A DNA stretch of 64,000 bases, from positions 2,666,001 to 2,730,000 of the forward strand of contig JAHCVI010000002.1 in assembly GCA_019096155.1 (NCBI GenBank). The letters run 5' to 3'. The stretch's first letter is position 1; each line of letters begins with the position of its first letter. Source of the DNA: Staphylotrichum longicolle. Lineage: Eukaryota > Ascomycota > Sordariomycetes > Sordariales > Chaetomiaceae. Position numbers and translations under genes: made by a program. The notes under the pieces were generated by a model. It saw nothing but the letters and a program-made list of their open reading frames with translations, ran no database searches and was not told the DNA's origin. Positions 32,001 to 40,719 of the stretch are shown here, one piece after another.

Positions 32001-34710
32001 GATCAATGCCGTTGCTGATGAGGTGGGCACACCGTTGGCACTGGCGATCCTCGCCCGCCAGTACAAGGCCGCCGAGGTGCTCCTCGCACACGGTGCCGAC
32101 GTCACCTTGGCGGCGGCCAACTCGGAGCCCCCAGCCGCCGCAGCCGCTCTCCGAGGTGCAGAGGACTTGCTTCGTCAGGTGTTAGAGGCCGGAGGTGGAG
32201 CAAACCTTGCCTCACACGGATACGGGAGCGCCCTGGCCGCCGCTGCCTCGGCTGGAAATCCCAACATCGTCCAGGCCTTGCTCCCGCTTGATCACGACCC
32301 CGCCTCGCATCAGCGCGCCCTGGAGGAGGCGGCGTCCGCTGGGTACCATGGCGTTGCCGTCGTCATTCTCCGTGGCTCCGGCGGCCTGCCGTGTGGCAAG
32401 GCGCTCGAGTTGGCCGCTTCCCAGGGGCACCACGACATAGTGACTGAGCTCTGGAGCTATCACCAATACTACAATGTCATCTCGCCCGGCGCCGTCAACA
32501 ATGCGCTTTACCAGGCGACCGACATGCAGCGGGAGGCAACTGTTGACTTCCTCTTGCGATCCTGCGGCGCCGACCCCAACGCAACCGGCGACGAGTACGG
32601 CAACGCCTTGACGGCCTCTGCCTTTGACGGCACCGTCTCCATCCTGCAGATGCTTCTGGCGTGGGGGGCCAGGATTGACACGCCCGAAGGGTACCCCCTG
32701 CAGGCGGCGGCGCGGAACGGGCGCGCAGAGATCGTGACGCTCCTCCTCGACCGCGGCGCCAACCCCAACGCCTTTAGCCCGCACATCCGCGAGGGGACTG
32801 CTCTGCAGGCCGCCTGCACAACGGGTAACACCGAGGTTGCCAAAATCCTCCTTGCCCGCGGGGCACACCCCGGGTACGGTGCTGGCGATTTCACCAACCC
32901 CCTGATCGCGGCAACCAGCAACGGGTACGGTGACGCCGTCGAGCTGTTGCTGCAGCATCGGGCGGACCCCAACGCCCCTGGAGGACTGGATGGAAGCACC
33001 CCGCTGATCAACGCGGCCTGCACCCTTCCGGCAAAGCACCTTGACCTGCTGATCCGCTATGGGGCCATCGTCGACCAACGGGATCCCGACGAGGACACTG
33101 CCCTGATCGTGTCGGCACTCGTCGGCGACGATGCCTGCATCCAAACGCTGCTGAACCACCGCGCTCAGGTCAACCTGGGCGGCAAACACTACGGGAGCGC
33201 GCTCCACGCTGCCGCCTCCAACGGGCACGCCGACACCTGCCGCCTCCTCCTCCGTTACGGCGCAGATCCTCACATGCGCGGCGGGCCCTACGACACGGTC
33301 CTTCAGGCTGCGGTGGCGTCGGGGAGCTCGGCGACCGTCAAGGCCATCCTTGCAGCGGGCGGGGGACGCGAGGTTGATGCGCAGGGCGGCCAGCATTTCA
33401 CCGCGCTACACGCCGCCGCCGTCCAGGAGGACGATGGCTGCCTCCGCCAGCTGCTCGCGTTGCACCCCAAGCTCGACGTCTTCCCCTTCGCGCCCAACAC
33501 CAGCAAGGTGGGCACGCCGCTCCAGGCCGCCGCCTTTGCCGGCTGCGACCGAAACGCACGCCTGCTGCTCGAGGCGGGCGCCAACCCCAACGTAGTCGCG
33601 GGCAAGCACGGCACGGCCCTGCAAGCCGCTGCGCTCAAGGGCGGAAGCGCGCTGTGCGCGCTGCTGCTGTCCCGCGGCGCCCGCGTGGACGGGCCCAGCT
33701 CGGGCAAGTACGGCCACCCCCTAGTTGCGGCGGTCGCTCGCGTCGACGACGACGGCGAGCGGTCCGACGTCCTCGAGCTCCTCCTCGGGCAAGAAGGGAT
33801 CCCCGCCGAGGCGTACAAGGCCGCCTTGGACCGCTCGTTCAGGCAGCGGGACAAGGACGTGTTCAAGCAGATCCTCGCGGCGATGAGGAGCATCGCCGGC
33901 AAGAATCTGAAGGTGTTTCCCAACATCAAGGGGATGCTCGCTCAGTACAAGAAGATGCAGAGGGATGCAAACAGCGATACGAACAGCGACTTTGGGGACG
34001 ACGTCGCGTATGTGGGTCAGGATATCGACAGCGACGACGAGGAGGACGAGGATGAGCAAGAGAAGAAGGAGACGGAACATCCGCGGCAGGAGGCATCATC
34101 GCGTGCGTTGGGCGGCGTGGCCGAGAGTCCTCGCGATGGCACGCAAATCCAACAAGGCGGAACGGGTCTACCTTACCGTTCACCAACCAACGGGGGTGGC
34201 GAAGAACAAGAACGGGGTTGGCAGTCGGCCCAGTCGGCCCGATCCGCCCAGTCGGCCAACAACCCCGGATTCCGTTCTTGGGCCGACGGCGGTGCTGATA
34301 GCGGACAGGGTGGCAACACCGCAACCGGGTTCGAGTACAACAACACTCCGGCTGGGTCGCGGTATGTAGACCAAGGTCGGGGTATGCCTCGGGGAGGATA
34401 TCAGAATGCCTACAACGGCGCGACTGGCGGGAATGAGGAGTATGAGTCTAGAGGCCTAGACCAGGAGAACCAGCAGGCACAAGGAGAGGATTACGAGGAA
34501 GAGTCTGCGCAGCGTGGATTCACCGAAGCCCAGGAGGATGGTGACGAGGGCGGCGTTGATGAAGATCACGGCGAGGGCGATGAAGACGAACACGGATATG
34601 GGGACGAGGGCGAGGGTGGAGACGAAAACGAATATGCGGATGGGGCCGAGGGAGAATATCACGACGGCGGTGATGATGAGAATGCGGGCTATGAGGACGG
34701 AGACTATTAG
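29056..34710 (+). CDS. SesB-NACHT-ankyrin NOD-like receptor (1884 aa, single exon)
   Basis: The 5.65-kb frame is uninterrupted. Residues 20-300 are an alpha/beta-hydrolase of SesB type: IVAVPGLGADP, nucleophile elbow LAHSMGGLVV with Ser119, FFGTPFGG, and CNHRQLNRF with the late His. Residues about 345-620 are a NACHT-like NTPase with a good Walker A (GDEGLGKS, 375-382). The expected acidic Walker B is degenerate (YFVVNNLHYL, 488-496). A helical arm follows. Ankyrin repeats begin near residue 880 (DMTALHIAAYFG) and continue to about 1600, including EWTPLHMAASSGQAKVIAHL and YGSALHAAASNGHADTCRLL. The last about 250 residues are low-complexity, strongly acidic and Gly/Ser/Gln-rich. In fungal NLRs of this architecture, ligand binding by the repeats triggers NTPase-driven oligomerisation and activates the hydrolase, often leading to cell death in non-self recognition. 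Loss of the Walker B acid may slow or abolish hydrolysis. Confidence 0.9.
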   Translation: MATTGSQGLEILVPSNYLPDQGNVEIDIVAVPGLGADPSRSFGSETPRGLNWLSDEREGIRSDIPKSRVLLYHYDSRWLGAQAKEQTIYNVAILLLESIVEKRKGTDEVARPLVFLAHSMGGLVVAKALALAAQQRDKIEYMRVIECFAGAIFFGTPFGGSSSQAKAYLLATFLEKVNRAVPSQLLQLLDPDRDSLEELRRDFVNLALKEPKAKLVCFYELEPTNYLQEKVSGWVPKNYFKLGPREVVVTKESATLHGAADRGMPCNHRQLNRFDNAKDGRYEIVRHHLKDIVRDAHKTVRARLNASRQSAIDDATFARISESLNLVEFQRQLRSVKALSGDSGWILKEQKYLDWSAQLGHGSHPPETPCLWVSGDEGLGKSKAAAAVIQELQRQEAESDMGGARNVMVAYFFCDATPDCSKAENVLKSLMWQLILARRSLAQYVRSFAAQDLKLKGSGQGAEEQFSMSRLWKGLADMLRDPSVHDVYFVVNNLHYLSQERGSTHEFLRTISETLAGGGMDDPIREKVRWMFLSRSREQLRDSLLGDGTATLWINLNDSSMSAVLREQIRAFTRGRVKELANRKHYSLALQYFVFSSLEKRSESNNIWVEVVCRLLEGIPSSFSIVRKMLESLPQDPLVLINRTWAQELKGDKEDIETTKEILRTLAITFEEPTTYELCVLAGLDLDLDDDEFDDKILAKIRACGPLLRTYDTETWEESGYQFSTRVAFIHPMARDALLTHDMKKLIGFASDSEAGEIEVRWQHGILGLRCFTYMLGTLGMPGDDLSVTLQRTAPSTKDQGDAEIDDLFPEDEDDESDSEDDEGGLDALAYPLKYWLQHGYSATPDFVETLDIHHGFWSLDSAMRQRWWGEYAKKENYVDHKDMTALHIAAYFGLLPLVNSLLKSGHAHELHAHDSWANQPLHWAADRGHVDVCERLLQEGADIDDGIATGEWTPLHMAASSGQAKVIAHLLDGTRHRRPAQINAVADEVGTPLALAILARQYKAAEVLLAHGADVTLAAANSEPPAAAAALRGAEDLLRQVLEAGGGANLASHGYGSALAAAASAGNPNIVQALLPLDHDPASHQRALEEAASAGYHGVAVVILRGSGGLPCGKALELAASQGHHDIVTELWSYHQYYNVISPGAVNNALYQATDMQREATVDFLLRSCGADPNATGDEYGNALTASAFDGTVSILQMLLAWGARIDTPEGYPLQAAARNGRAEIVTLLLDRGANPNAFSPHIREGTALQAACTTGNTEVAKILLARGAHPGYGAGDFTNPLIAATSNGYGDAVELLLQHRADPNAPGGLDGSTPLINAACTLPAKHLDLLIRYGAIVDQRDPDEDTALIVSALVGDDACIQTLLNHRAQVNLGGKHYGSALHAAASNGHADTCRLLLRYGADPHMRGGPYDTVLQAAVASGSSATVKAILAAGGGREVDAQGGQHFTALHAAAVQEDDGCLRQLLALHPKLDVFPFAPNTSKVGTPLQAAAFAGCDRNARLLLEAGANPNVVAGKHGTALQAAALKGGSALCALLLSRGARVDGPSSGKYGHPLVAAVARVDDDGERSDVLELLLGQEGIPAEAYKAALDRSFRQRDKDVFKQILAAMRSIAGKNLKVFPNIKGMLAQYKKMQRDANSDTNSDFGDDVAYVGQDIDSDDEEDEDEQEKKETEHPRQEASSRALGGVAESPRDGTQIQQGGTGLPYRSPTNGGGEEQERGWQSAQSARSAQSANNPGFRSWADGGADSGQGGNTATGFEYNNTPAGSRYVDQGRGMPRGGYQNAYNGATGGNEEYESRGLDQENQQAQGEDYEEESAQRGFTEAQEDGDEGGVDEDHGEGDEDEHGYGDEGEGGDENEYADGAEGEYHDGGDDENAGYEDGDY

Positions 34711-35346
34711 TGGTGTTAGGTAGAATGGCAATTTCCCCCTCTTCCAGTTCAAGCGTCCCGTCTGCAAACTCAACTTCAGCTCGGCGGGTGATTATCGGGG
34801 TAGTGTACGGCTAGGTGGACGGGTTGTTGTAGAGTGAGTGTAACTTCTTACACCACAGCATGTTAACGTCTCTGGCGGACTGAAACATGCAGCGAGTCTC
34901 CAACCACATGACTTACCATCGAGTCATCACACGGTTCTTTCACCAGGCTACGTTCAAAGGCAACATTCATATGGTCTCAACTATCTCAAAGAGACGCAAA
35001 CATCAGTTCGCAACGCTGTTTGCTATATCCACGTGTTTTCCTCCACAAGCTAAGGTACTTACCCATCTATATCCCTCTCCTGTACCACACTCGAACGTTG
35101 GGTCTTTGCGTGGCCACTTCACATACTGTTGCACAGGAGCTAAAGACATCCCGGTACTTTTAACCTTTCCATGGTTTACCAAACCCACAAACACCTCCAC
35201 ACTTGCCTGCTCAACACTTCATGGCCTTAGCGAGCTTTCACGGACTATTCACCGAGAGAAGCGACTCTAAACTCACAGCTACCGTCGTCATTGCACCTAG
35301 ACCAAACAAACATCACCCGTCTCCGGCACTCTCCTCCAAGATCGTT
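34711..35346. other. Intergenic, no feature seen
   Basis: This is the 3' flank of the NLR and 5' flank of the proline-rich membrane protein. The open frame at 34887-35270 has no motif and poor composition. Confidence 0.4.
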
Positions 35347-36351
35347 ATGCCCTTCCAACAAATAAAAATGGGAGATCTTGACATTCTTAAGCGCGCCCCC
35401 CAGGAAAGCTCACTGTATGGAATCCCTTTCCTGTAATCAGTATCTCTTCTAACTTGTTGCAGCCTCCCACCTTCACCACCTGTAAGCGACTCACCAATTC
35501 CCACGCCGGATCCGCCTCCCCTTCAACCTCCGCCTTCTTCAAGCGATCCCCCTCCAATCCCACCTCCGACTCCGCCTCGGACTCCCTCTCCACCTCCAAC
35601 ACCCCCGCCAACTCCACCTCCTTCTCCTCCGCCGCCACCTCCGCCGCCGCCTCCATCGCCTACATCGACTCCAGGCACGCCTCTTAATTCTGACCACAAT
35701 TCCGTCACCCCAACATCGCAGCCGCCATCCTCGTTGACTTACTCGCACTCTCCATACCAGTCAACCTCGACACAGACACTGGCCTTAACGAGCACCACCT
35801 CCTCCGTGTTCTTGACTTCAATTCAGCCTATTCCTTCTGCCAGCAGTAATGACAATGAAACAGACATCCTCGGTCTCGGCTCGAACGGCGATGGTAACAA
35901 CATGAACCTGGTCAAAATCGCCGTACCATCTGTCGTGGGCGGAGTGGTTCTGTTCTTGGGAACATTCATGGCCATTTGGTGGCTTGTTGTCAGGAGGGCC
36001 AGGAAGAGCGAGAGGAGAAAGAGGAAAGGAAAGGAACAGGAGGACAAGGGAGATCCATGCGTCACCCAGCAGAGTGGAAGGGAGTTTCCATCGGCCTCCG
36101 AGTGCGACTACGAGCCCGGGAGGTATGAGTTGTATGGGGACGGTCAGCATGAGAGGCACCGGCAGGATGTGATTCCCATTATGATAGTGAAGGACAATGG
36201 GAATGCTCAAGCTTGGCCAGGCATGGGGCCGCCGGCGCAGTTGAGTCAGAGAGGGGTGGTGCCGTCATCCCAAGTAAGACGGATGGGACAGCCAGGTCCG
36301 GCGGCTAGTTATTACGGAGACAAGGAGCACTGGGAGGGCGGTTACATATAA
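35347..36351 (+). CDS. Proline-rich single-pass membrane protein (318 aa)
   Basis: There are two exons, 35347-35414 and 35463-36351, joined by a 48-bp intron with a CTAAC branch site; the phase is exact. The short N-terminal exon (MGDLDILKRAPQESS; an ATG at 35368 is also possible) is followed by about 75 residues dominated by PPP/TPP motifs. Next come a Ser/Thr-rich stalk, one transmembrane helix (VKIAVPSVVGGVVLFLGTFM) and a basic stop-transfer run (RRARKSERRKRKGK). The cytosolic tail of about 110 residues has Pro and Gly. This shape is common in fungal wall-sensing or adhesion-related membrane proteins, but no signal peptide is seen and no specific family is recognised. Confidence 0.65.
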
Positions 36352-36565
36352 CGCCGAGCCAATGTTCGAGCATTGCGTTGGTTACCTAATTATACTCCGG
36401 GATTTTCTCTTTTTGTCGCCAGTCATATGCAAGCTCATGCCTGTCGAGTTCGCAACCAATACAAATTCACTGCTTTTAAGGGGAAGTTCTGGAATGTTAT
36501 GGTCAAATGTCCATACCTGACACAAGCGGAACAAACACATGCACTAATCCAGTCGACATCCATCT

Positions 36566-37213
36566 TCACTCACCCTTCATCCCCCTCACCATCGAACACT
36601 CCACATACCGCCCATCCAAGTACCCCAACCTCTCCACAACCACAAACCCAAACCTCTCAAACAACCCCCTCCCCTCCGGCGACGCCTCCAAATACGCCTC
36701 GCACCCATCCCCATCCACCCTCTCCACCCCCCACTGCACCAGCCTCCTCCCGGCCCCCAACCCCTTCACCTCGGGCCTCGTACAAATCAGCTCCAGATAC
36801 CAATGCCTCCTCCCCGCCATGTACTTCTCATGCCTGACGTTCTGCTCGCTAAAGAACCGCCCCGCCAGCTCCGCATCCCCCACCATCTCCCCCAACCCGG
36901 CCCCTTCCCCCTCCCCGCCCGCGCCAGCGGCCAGAATCCCCGGCGCCGGCGCGCCGGCGGGGACGTACACCCATTTCGCGAACCCGACGACGCCCGGCGG
37001 GGCGTGGGGCGTCGTGTCCTCCACGACGACGATGAGGTGGGAGTTAGGCTCGTCGACGCCGGACTGCGCGACGGCGGACCAGAAGGCGAGGGCGTGGGCC
37101 TCGGAGGTTGGGGCGATGGCTTGGATGAGCGGGCTGGGGGAGAGGGCGGCGTGGGCGAGGCGGGCGCAGGCGGGGATGTCGGGGGGGGTGGCGGGGCGGA
37201 GGGTGAGGTTCAT
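36566..37213 (-). CDS. GNAT-family N-acetyltransferase (215 aa)
   Basis: This is a single exon from ATG 37213. The N-terminus (LTLRPATPPDIPACARLAHA) and the acetyl-CoA-binding motif A (ICTRPEVKGLGAGRRLVQWG, with the R/Q-x-x-G-x-G pyrophosphate loop as KGLGAG) are typical of GNAT enzymes (PF00583/PF13508). The end (AYLEASPEGRGLFERFGFVV) matches the usual fungal GNAT C-terminus. It probably transfers acetyl from acetyl-CoA to a small molecule or peptide; the substrate is unknown. A Gly/Ala/Glu-rich insertion sits near residue 95. Confidence 0.85.
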   Translation of the reverse strand: MNLTLRPATPPDIPACARLAHAALSPSPLIQAIAPTSEAHALAFWSAVAQSGVDEPNSHLIVVVEDTTPHAPPGVVGFAKWVYVPAGAPAPGILAAGAGGEGEGAGLGEMVGDAELAGRFFSEQNVRHEKYMAGRRHWYLELICTRPEVKGLGAGRRLVQWGVERVDGDGCEAYLEASPEGRGLFERFGFVVVERLGYLDGRYVECSMVRGMKGE

Positions 37214-38142
37214 TTTGAGGACGAGGATGGGAGGATGGATGGGGGAATGGTTGTTTTAGGGTTTGAAGGAGTTTGGAGGCAGGGCAACGTGGGTACGCGG
37301 TGAGAGCGTGGTGATGTTGAGAACGGAATTGATGTGAGGAGGTCGGTGAGTGTCAAGCGACTGTTTGGGCTCAATCGAGGGAGTTGTCAGGGACCTTGAA
37401 CGGAAAGACGGTTTATATGTTTGTTGGACTTGAAGCTGAGCTCTAATCAACTGGCTGGAAAGTTAACCTACATTGAACGTGGTCTGTCCGGGTCCTGGAA
37501 TCCTGACTCGGATCCCGCAGACTCAGATCCGCGGACGGCGAACCTGACGGCGGCAGAGTGGCCACACACTCGCAACTTGGAGGCCTTCAGCTGGTGAAAT
37601 TCACCCGCGGAGCTCCCGAGTGTCACAAATGCCCTAGGGTTTGCTACCTGGTACTTGCTGCCGGACCCCGCGGGCGCCGGTTCCTTCATGACGGGCAATT
37701 CTCGCATCACGCGGTGTCGAAGACTTGGCACTCGACCAACTTGATACGCACAATGAACGACGTGAACTGGGACCAAACGCGGCCTCTTTGAGAGCCCCAA
37801 GCCCCGCGTAATGACTTGATGCATGACTGTTATGGTTGATGTCGGTCGTTCAGTTCAAACAACGGTGCAGAAATGGAACAACCGAGGTGGTTCAAAAACA
37901 CAATCCTTCTATGGCGCAGACAGACGAAAAACCCAACAGAAATCTATCCCTGCCAACCCGCTCCCAAGCTAGCCCACATGCACCGCCCGCGCCCGTAGAG
38001 GTATCATACATCGTACCAAACCCAAACAGACACGCTCACCCAAAGATGCCGGAACAGAGAGAGAGAGATCAGCCTCAAAAGCGGAACCCACGATCACCTA
38101 CACCACAACACATTAGCCCAACCACACACAACATCAGCCACA
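37214..38142. other. Intergenic, no feature seen
   Basis: This separates the GNAT gene's 5' end from the DEAD-box gene's 3' end. Some AC-rich low complexity is visible around 37.9-38.1 kb. Confidence 0.4.
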
Positions 38143-40082
38143 TCACCGCCTCGCCCTCTTGCGGCTCGGTTCCTCACCCTGCTGTCCAGACCCCTCGCGC
38201 GCCCGGTCCGGTTGACCCGGCCCCCTGCGCCCACCCCGACCACCGCCTGCACCGCCCCTCCCAAAACCCCTCCCGCCCCTCGGTCCTCCCCTGCCGGACC
38301 TCTCGTCAGAAGACGGCCCGCCAAACCCATTCTCGCGCGGCGGCCCATCAAAGAACCCGCCCCTCCCACCGCCCATACCCGCCGCGCCGCGTCCACCGCC
38401 GCGTCCACCCCTGCCCCGTCCCGCGGACCCCGACGCGCCCGGCGGCGGTCCCCGCACAAGCCCCTTGCCTTCGACAACCAGGCCCGGCACGCCCTTGAGA
38501 CCCATCTTGCCGACCAGCATCGGGGAGAGCGTAGGAACCTCGGCGCAGCCAAAGGAGGTGGCGAAGCGGTTGGCCAGGGCGACGACGCCCGTGGGGTCGA
38601 GGCCGTAGCGCTTCATCAGCGACTTGATGAAGCCGAGGTTCCCGATGTAGGCCTGTTCCTTGGACTGGTCGGGGACCTTGGCGAGGGCGGTTTGGATAAT
38701 TTGGGCGGAGGGGTAGGTGGATGCTTTGGGGTGGTTGCTGGGAGTGTGTTAGCATTGTTTGGCCGATAAATAAATGGGAAAGGGACTTACAAAGGACCGT
38801 TGTTCTTGATGGGAAACTCCGGATTGGCGGCCACGAACCACATCTCCTCCGGGGCGAGGACCATGACGGCCTCGCCGACCTTGCCGGCGCGTCCCGTGCG
38901 CCCAACGCGGTGCACGTACTGGTCCTTCTCGCTCGGCACGCCAATCTGCACGACAAGGTTGATGTCGGGGAAGTCCATGCCGCGGCCGACCACGTCCGAC
39001 GCGAACAGCAGCCCGCGGTCCGTCTCCTTGAACTCCTCGACCGTGCGCGTGCGCTGCGCCTGCGACATGCGCGACTGCATCTGGAATACGGGCAGCTTCG
39101 GCGGCGCGGCGCCGCCTGTGCCGAAGATGTGGGGCAGGCCATGGCGGGCGGTCGGGCAGAATATGACGGCTTTCAGGGCCGGGTTGTCCGCCTTGGCGCA
39201 GGCCAGAACTGAGTGCAGGGTGGGGAGGACATCGTCGACTGTGGCGACGGGGTAAACCGTCTGGGGGACCAGCTCGACTGTGGGTGCCTCGTTCTTGTCG
39301 ATGGTCGAGATGCGGACGTGGTCCTGAGTGAGCACCATGGGCAGCATCTTCTTGATCTCGGGCGGCACTGTCGCGCTGAAGCACATGCCCTGCCACCCGG
39401 CCTGGGCCTTGGGGGGGAGCTGCTCCAGGATCCGTCGGAGGTCGGGGGCGAAGCCGGCGTCAAGCATGCGGTCTGCCTCGTCGAGCACAACGCAGCGCAC
39501 CTTGCTGAGCTTCTGGCGCGCAGCATCCTCAGACAGGTAGTCGATCAGACGGCCTGGAGTGGCGACAAGAACGGTGGGCTTGTTCTTGAGGAACTTGTTC
39601 AGATGGACGGTCTTTTTGCTCCCGCCGACGGCGATGTGGCATTCCAAGGGAGGGCTGCAGGCGCTTGTGAGCTTGTCGCACTCGTCGGCAATCTGCTGGG
39701 CCAGCTCGCGCGTGGGAGCCAGCACGAGGATGCCGACGTATGAGCGGTCCAGGTCCTTGGCCTCGAGCAGGTTCTGCAGTGCCGGCAGCAGGAAGGCGAG
39801 GGTCTTGCCGGTGCCCGTCTTTGCCTGGACGAGGCAGTCCTGGGTGAAGGTGGGCAGCTGGAGCACCTTCTCCTGTACGGGGGTCATGTGTGTGAAACCG
39901 TGGTTCTCGAGAGCCTTGAGCAGCTGCGGCTTCAGCCTGCCGGCCAACTGCGCGTAGGGAGCGCGGTCCGAGGTGTCGACTGCCATGGTAACCAGGGTGC
40001 GTGCCAGTATCCTGTTGGGGTTGTTGTGAGAATGAAGTGAAAAGCTGACTGCCGTCCGAAAGAAACGAGTTAGTGGGAGCAT
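38143..40082 (-). CDS. DEAD-box ATP-dependent RNA helicase, mitochondrial MSS116-like
   Basis: There are two exons, 40082-38791 and 38737-38143 (53-bp intron), giving 628 residues. All helicase motifs are present: Q-motif region FTHMTPVQEKVL, motif I AKTGTGKT, Ia PTRELAQQ, Ib TPGR, II DEAD, III SAT, V GRGMDFPD, VI HRVGRTGR. The ATG at 40082 gives a basic amphipathic presequence (MLPLTRFFRTAVSFSLHSHN) fitting mitochondrial import; an ATG at 40196 is in frame but looks like 5' UTR. The C-terminal about 90 residues are RGG/RGR-rich, an RNA-binding tail. By homology to MSS116 it would remodel mitochondrial intron and other RNAs; whether this is the true orthologue is not proven here. Confidence 0.88.
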
Positions 40083-40196
40083 CAGTTCGCCCTCTTCTTC
40101 GGTGGGTTGAGCAGCAAGTGTGGTTGCTGCTTTGTTGTCAAATTTAGGCTTCAAAGCAAACTTCCTAAGAAAGAGTGAGGCGAACTGAAACTTCAA

Positions 40197-40719
40197 TGAA
40201 ATTTCAGCTGCGGAATGCGCACAGCAACCAGGACCCCTGTTCGCTCCGCCAATTGGCTACAATGTCAAGTGGGTCAGACTTGGCACTCGGATCGAGCCGT
40301 CGAGAGGCAACCTCCTGTCTTCTTTCTCTTGGCAATCAAGGCTCCGAGCTCCAGAATATCCTCGACATCACAACACCCGCCTCGAAGCACGAAGCATCCA
40401 CTTCTTTTTGGCCATTGCCCTGTAAATTTGTGTCACTTGCCGTCAAGTTCAACCAAGCCCGATGATTATTTTACCTGGGCACGTCGCACAGCATCAATAC
40501 CTTCGAATCAAGTGAAAGCCGGCTGACTGAACTCACTTCCATTTGCTAACTCTAGAATCTAGATAAGCAATGATTTATCTGAAATCCTTATGAACCTGTC
40601 AAAAGTTGCCGCGTTGCTTCAGAACACTTGGCATCTCTCCTCATCCGAGGTTTCTGCGCCCAGCCGCCACGGCCAAAGACGAGACGTTGTCATACCCATC
40701 TGCGAGCAGGTTTAAGCAA
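40197..40719. other. Intergenic, no feature seen
   Basis: This is a promoter-sized gap between the helicase start and the transporter end; both genes are on the minus strand. Confidence 0.4.

Noticed and set aside
30823..32091. 422-codon open frame antisense to the NLR gene
   Set aside because: Shadow of the sense frame; no motif, and the sense strand carries a conserved architecture.
32212..33396. 394-codon antisense frame in the ankyrin region
   Set aside because: Arises from the repeated GC-rich ankyrin codons; no independent signal.
34887..35270. 127-codon frame between the NLR and the proline-rich protein
   Set aside because: No motif, weak codon composition; treated as flanking sequence.
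35523..35748. Glycine-rich minus-strand frames opposite the proline tract
   Set aside because: Simply the reverse complement of the CCT/CCG proline codons.
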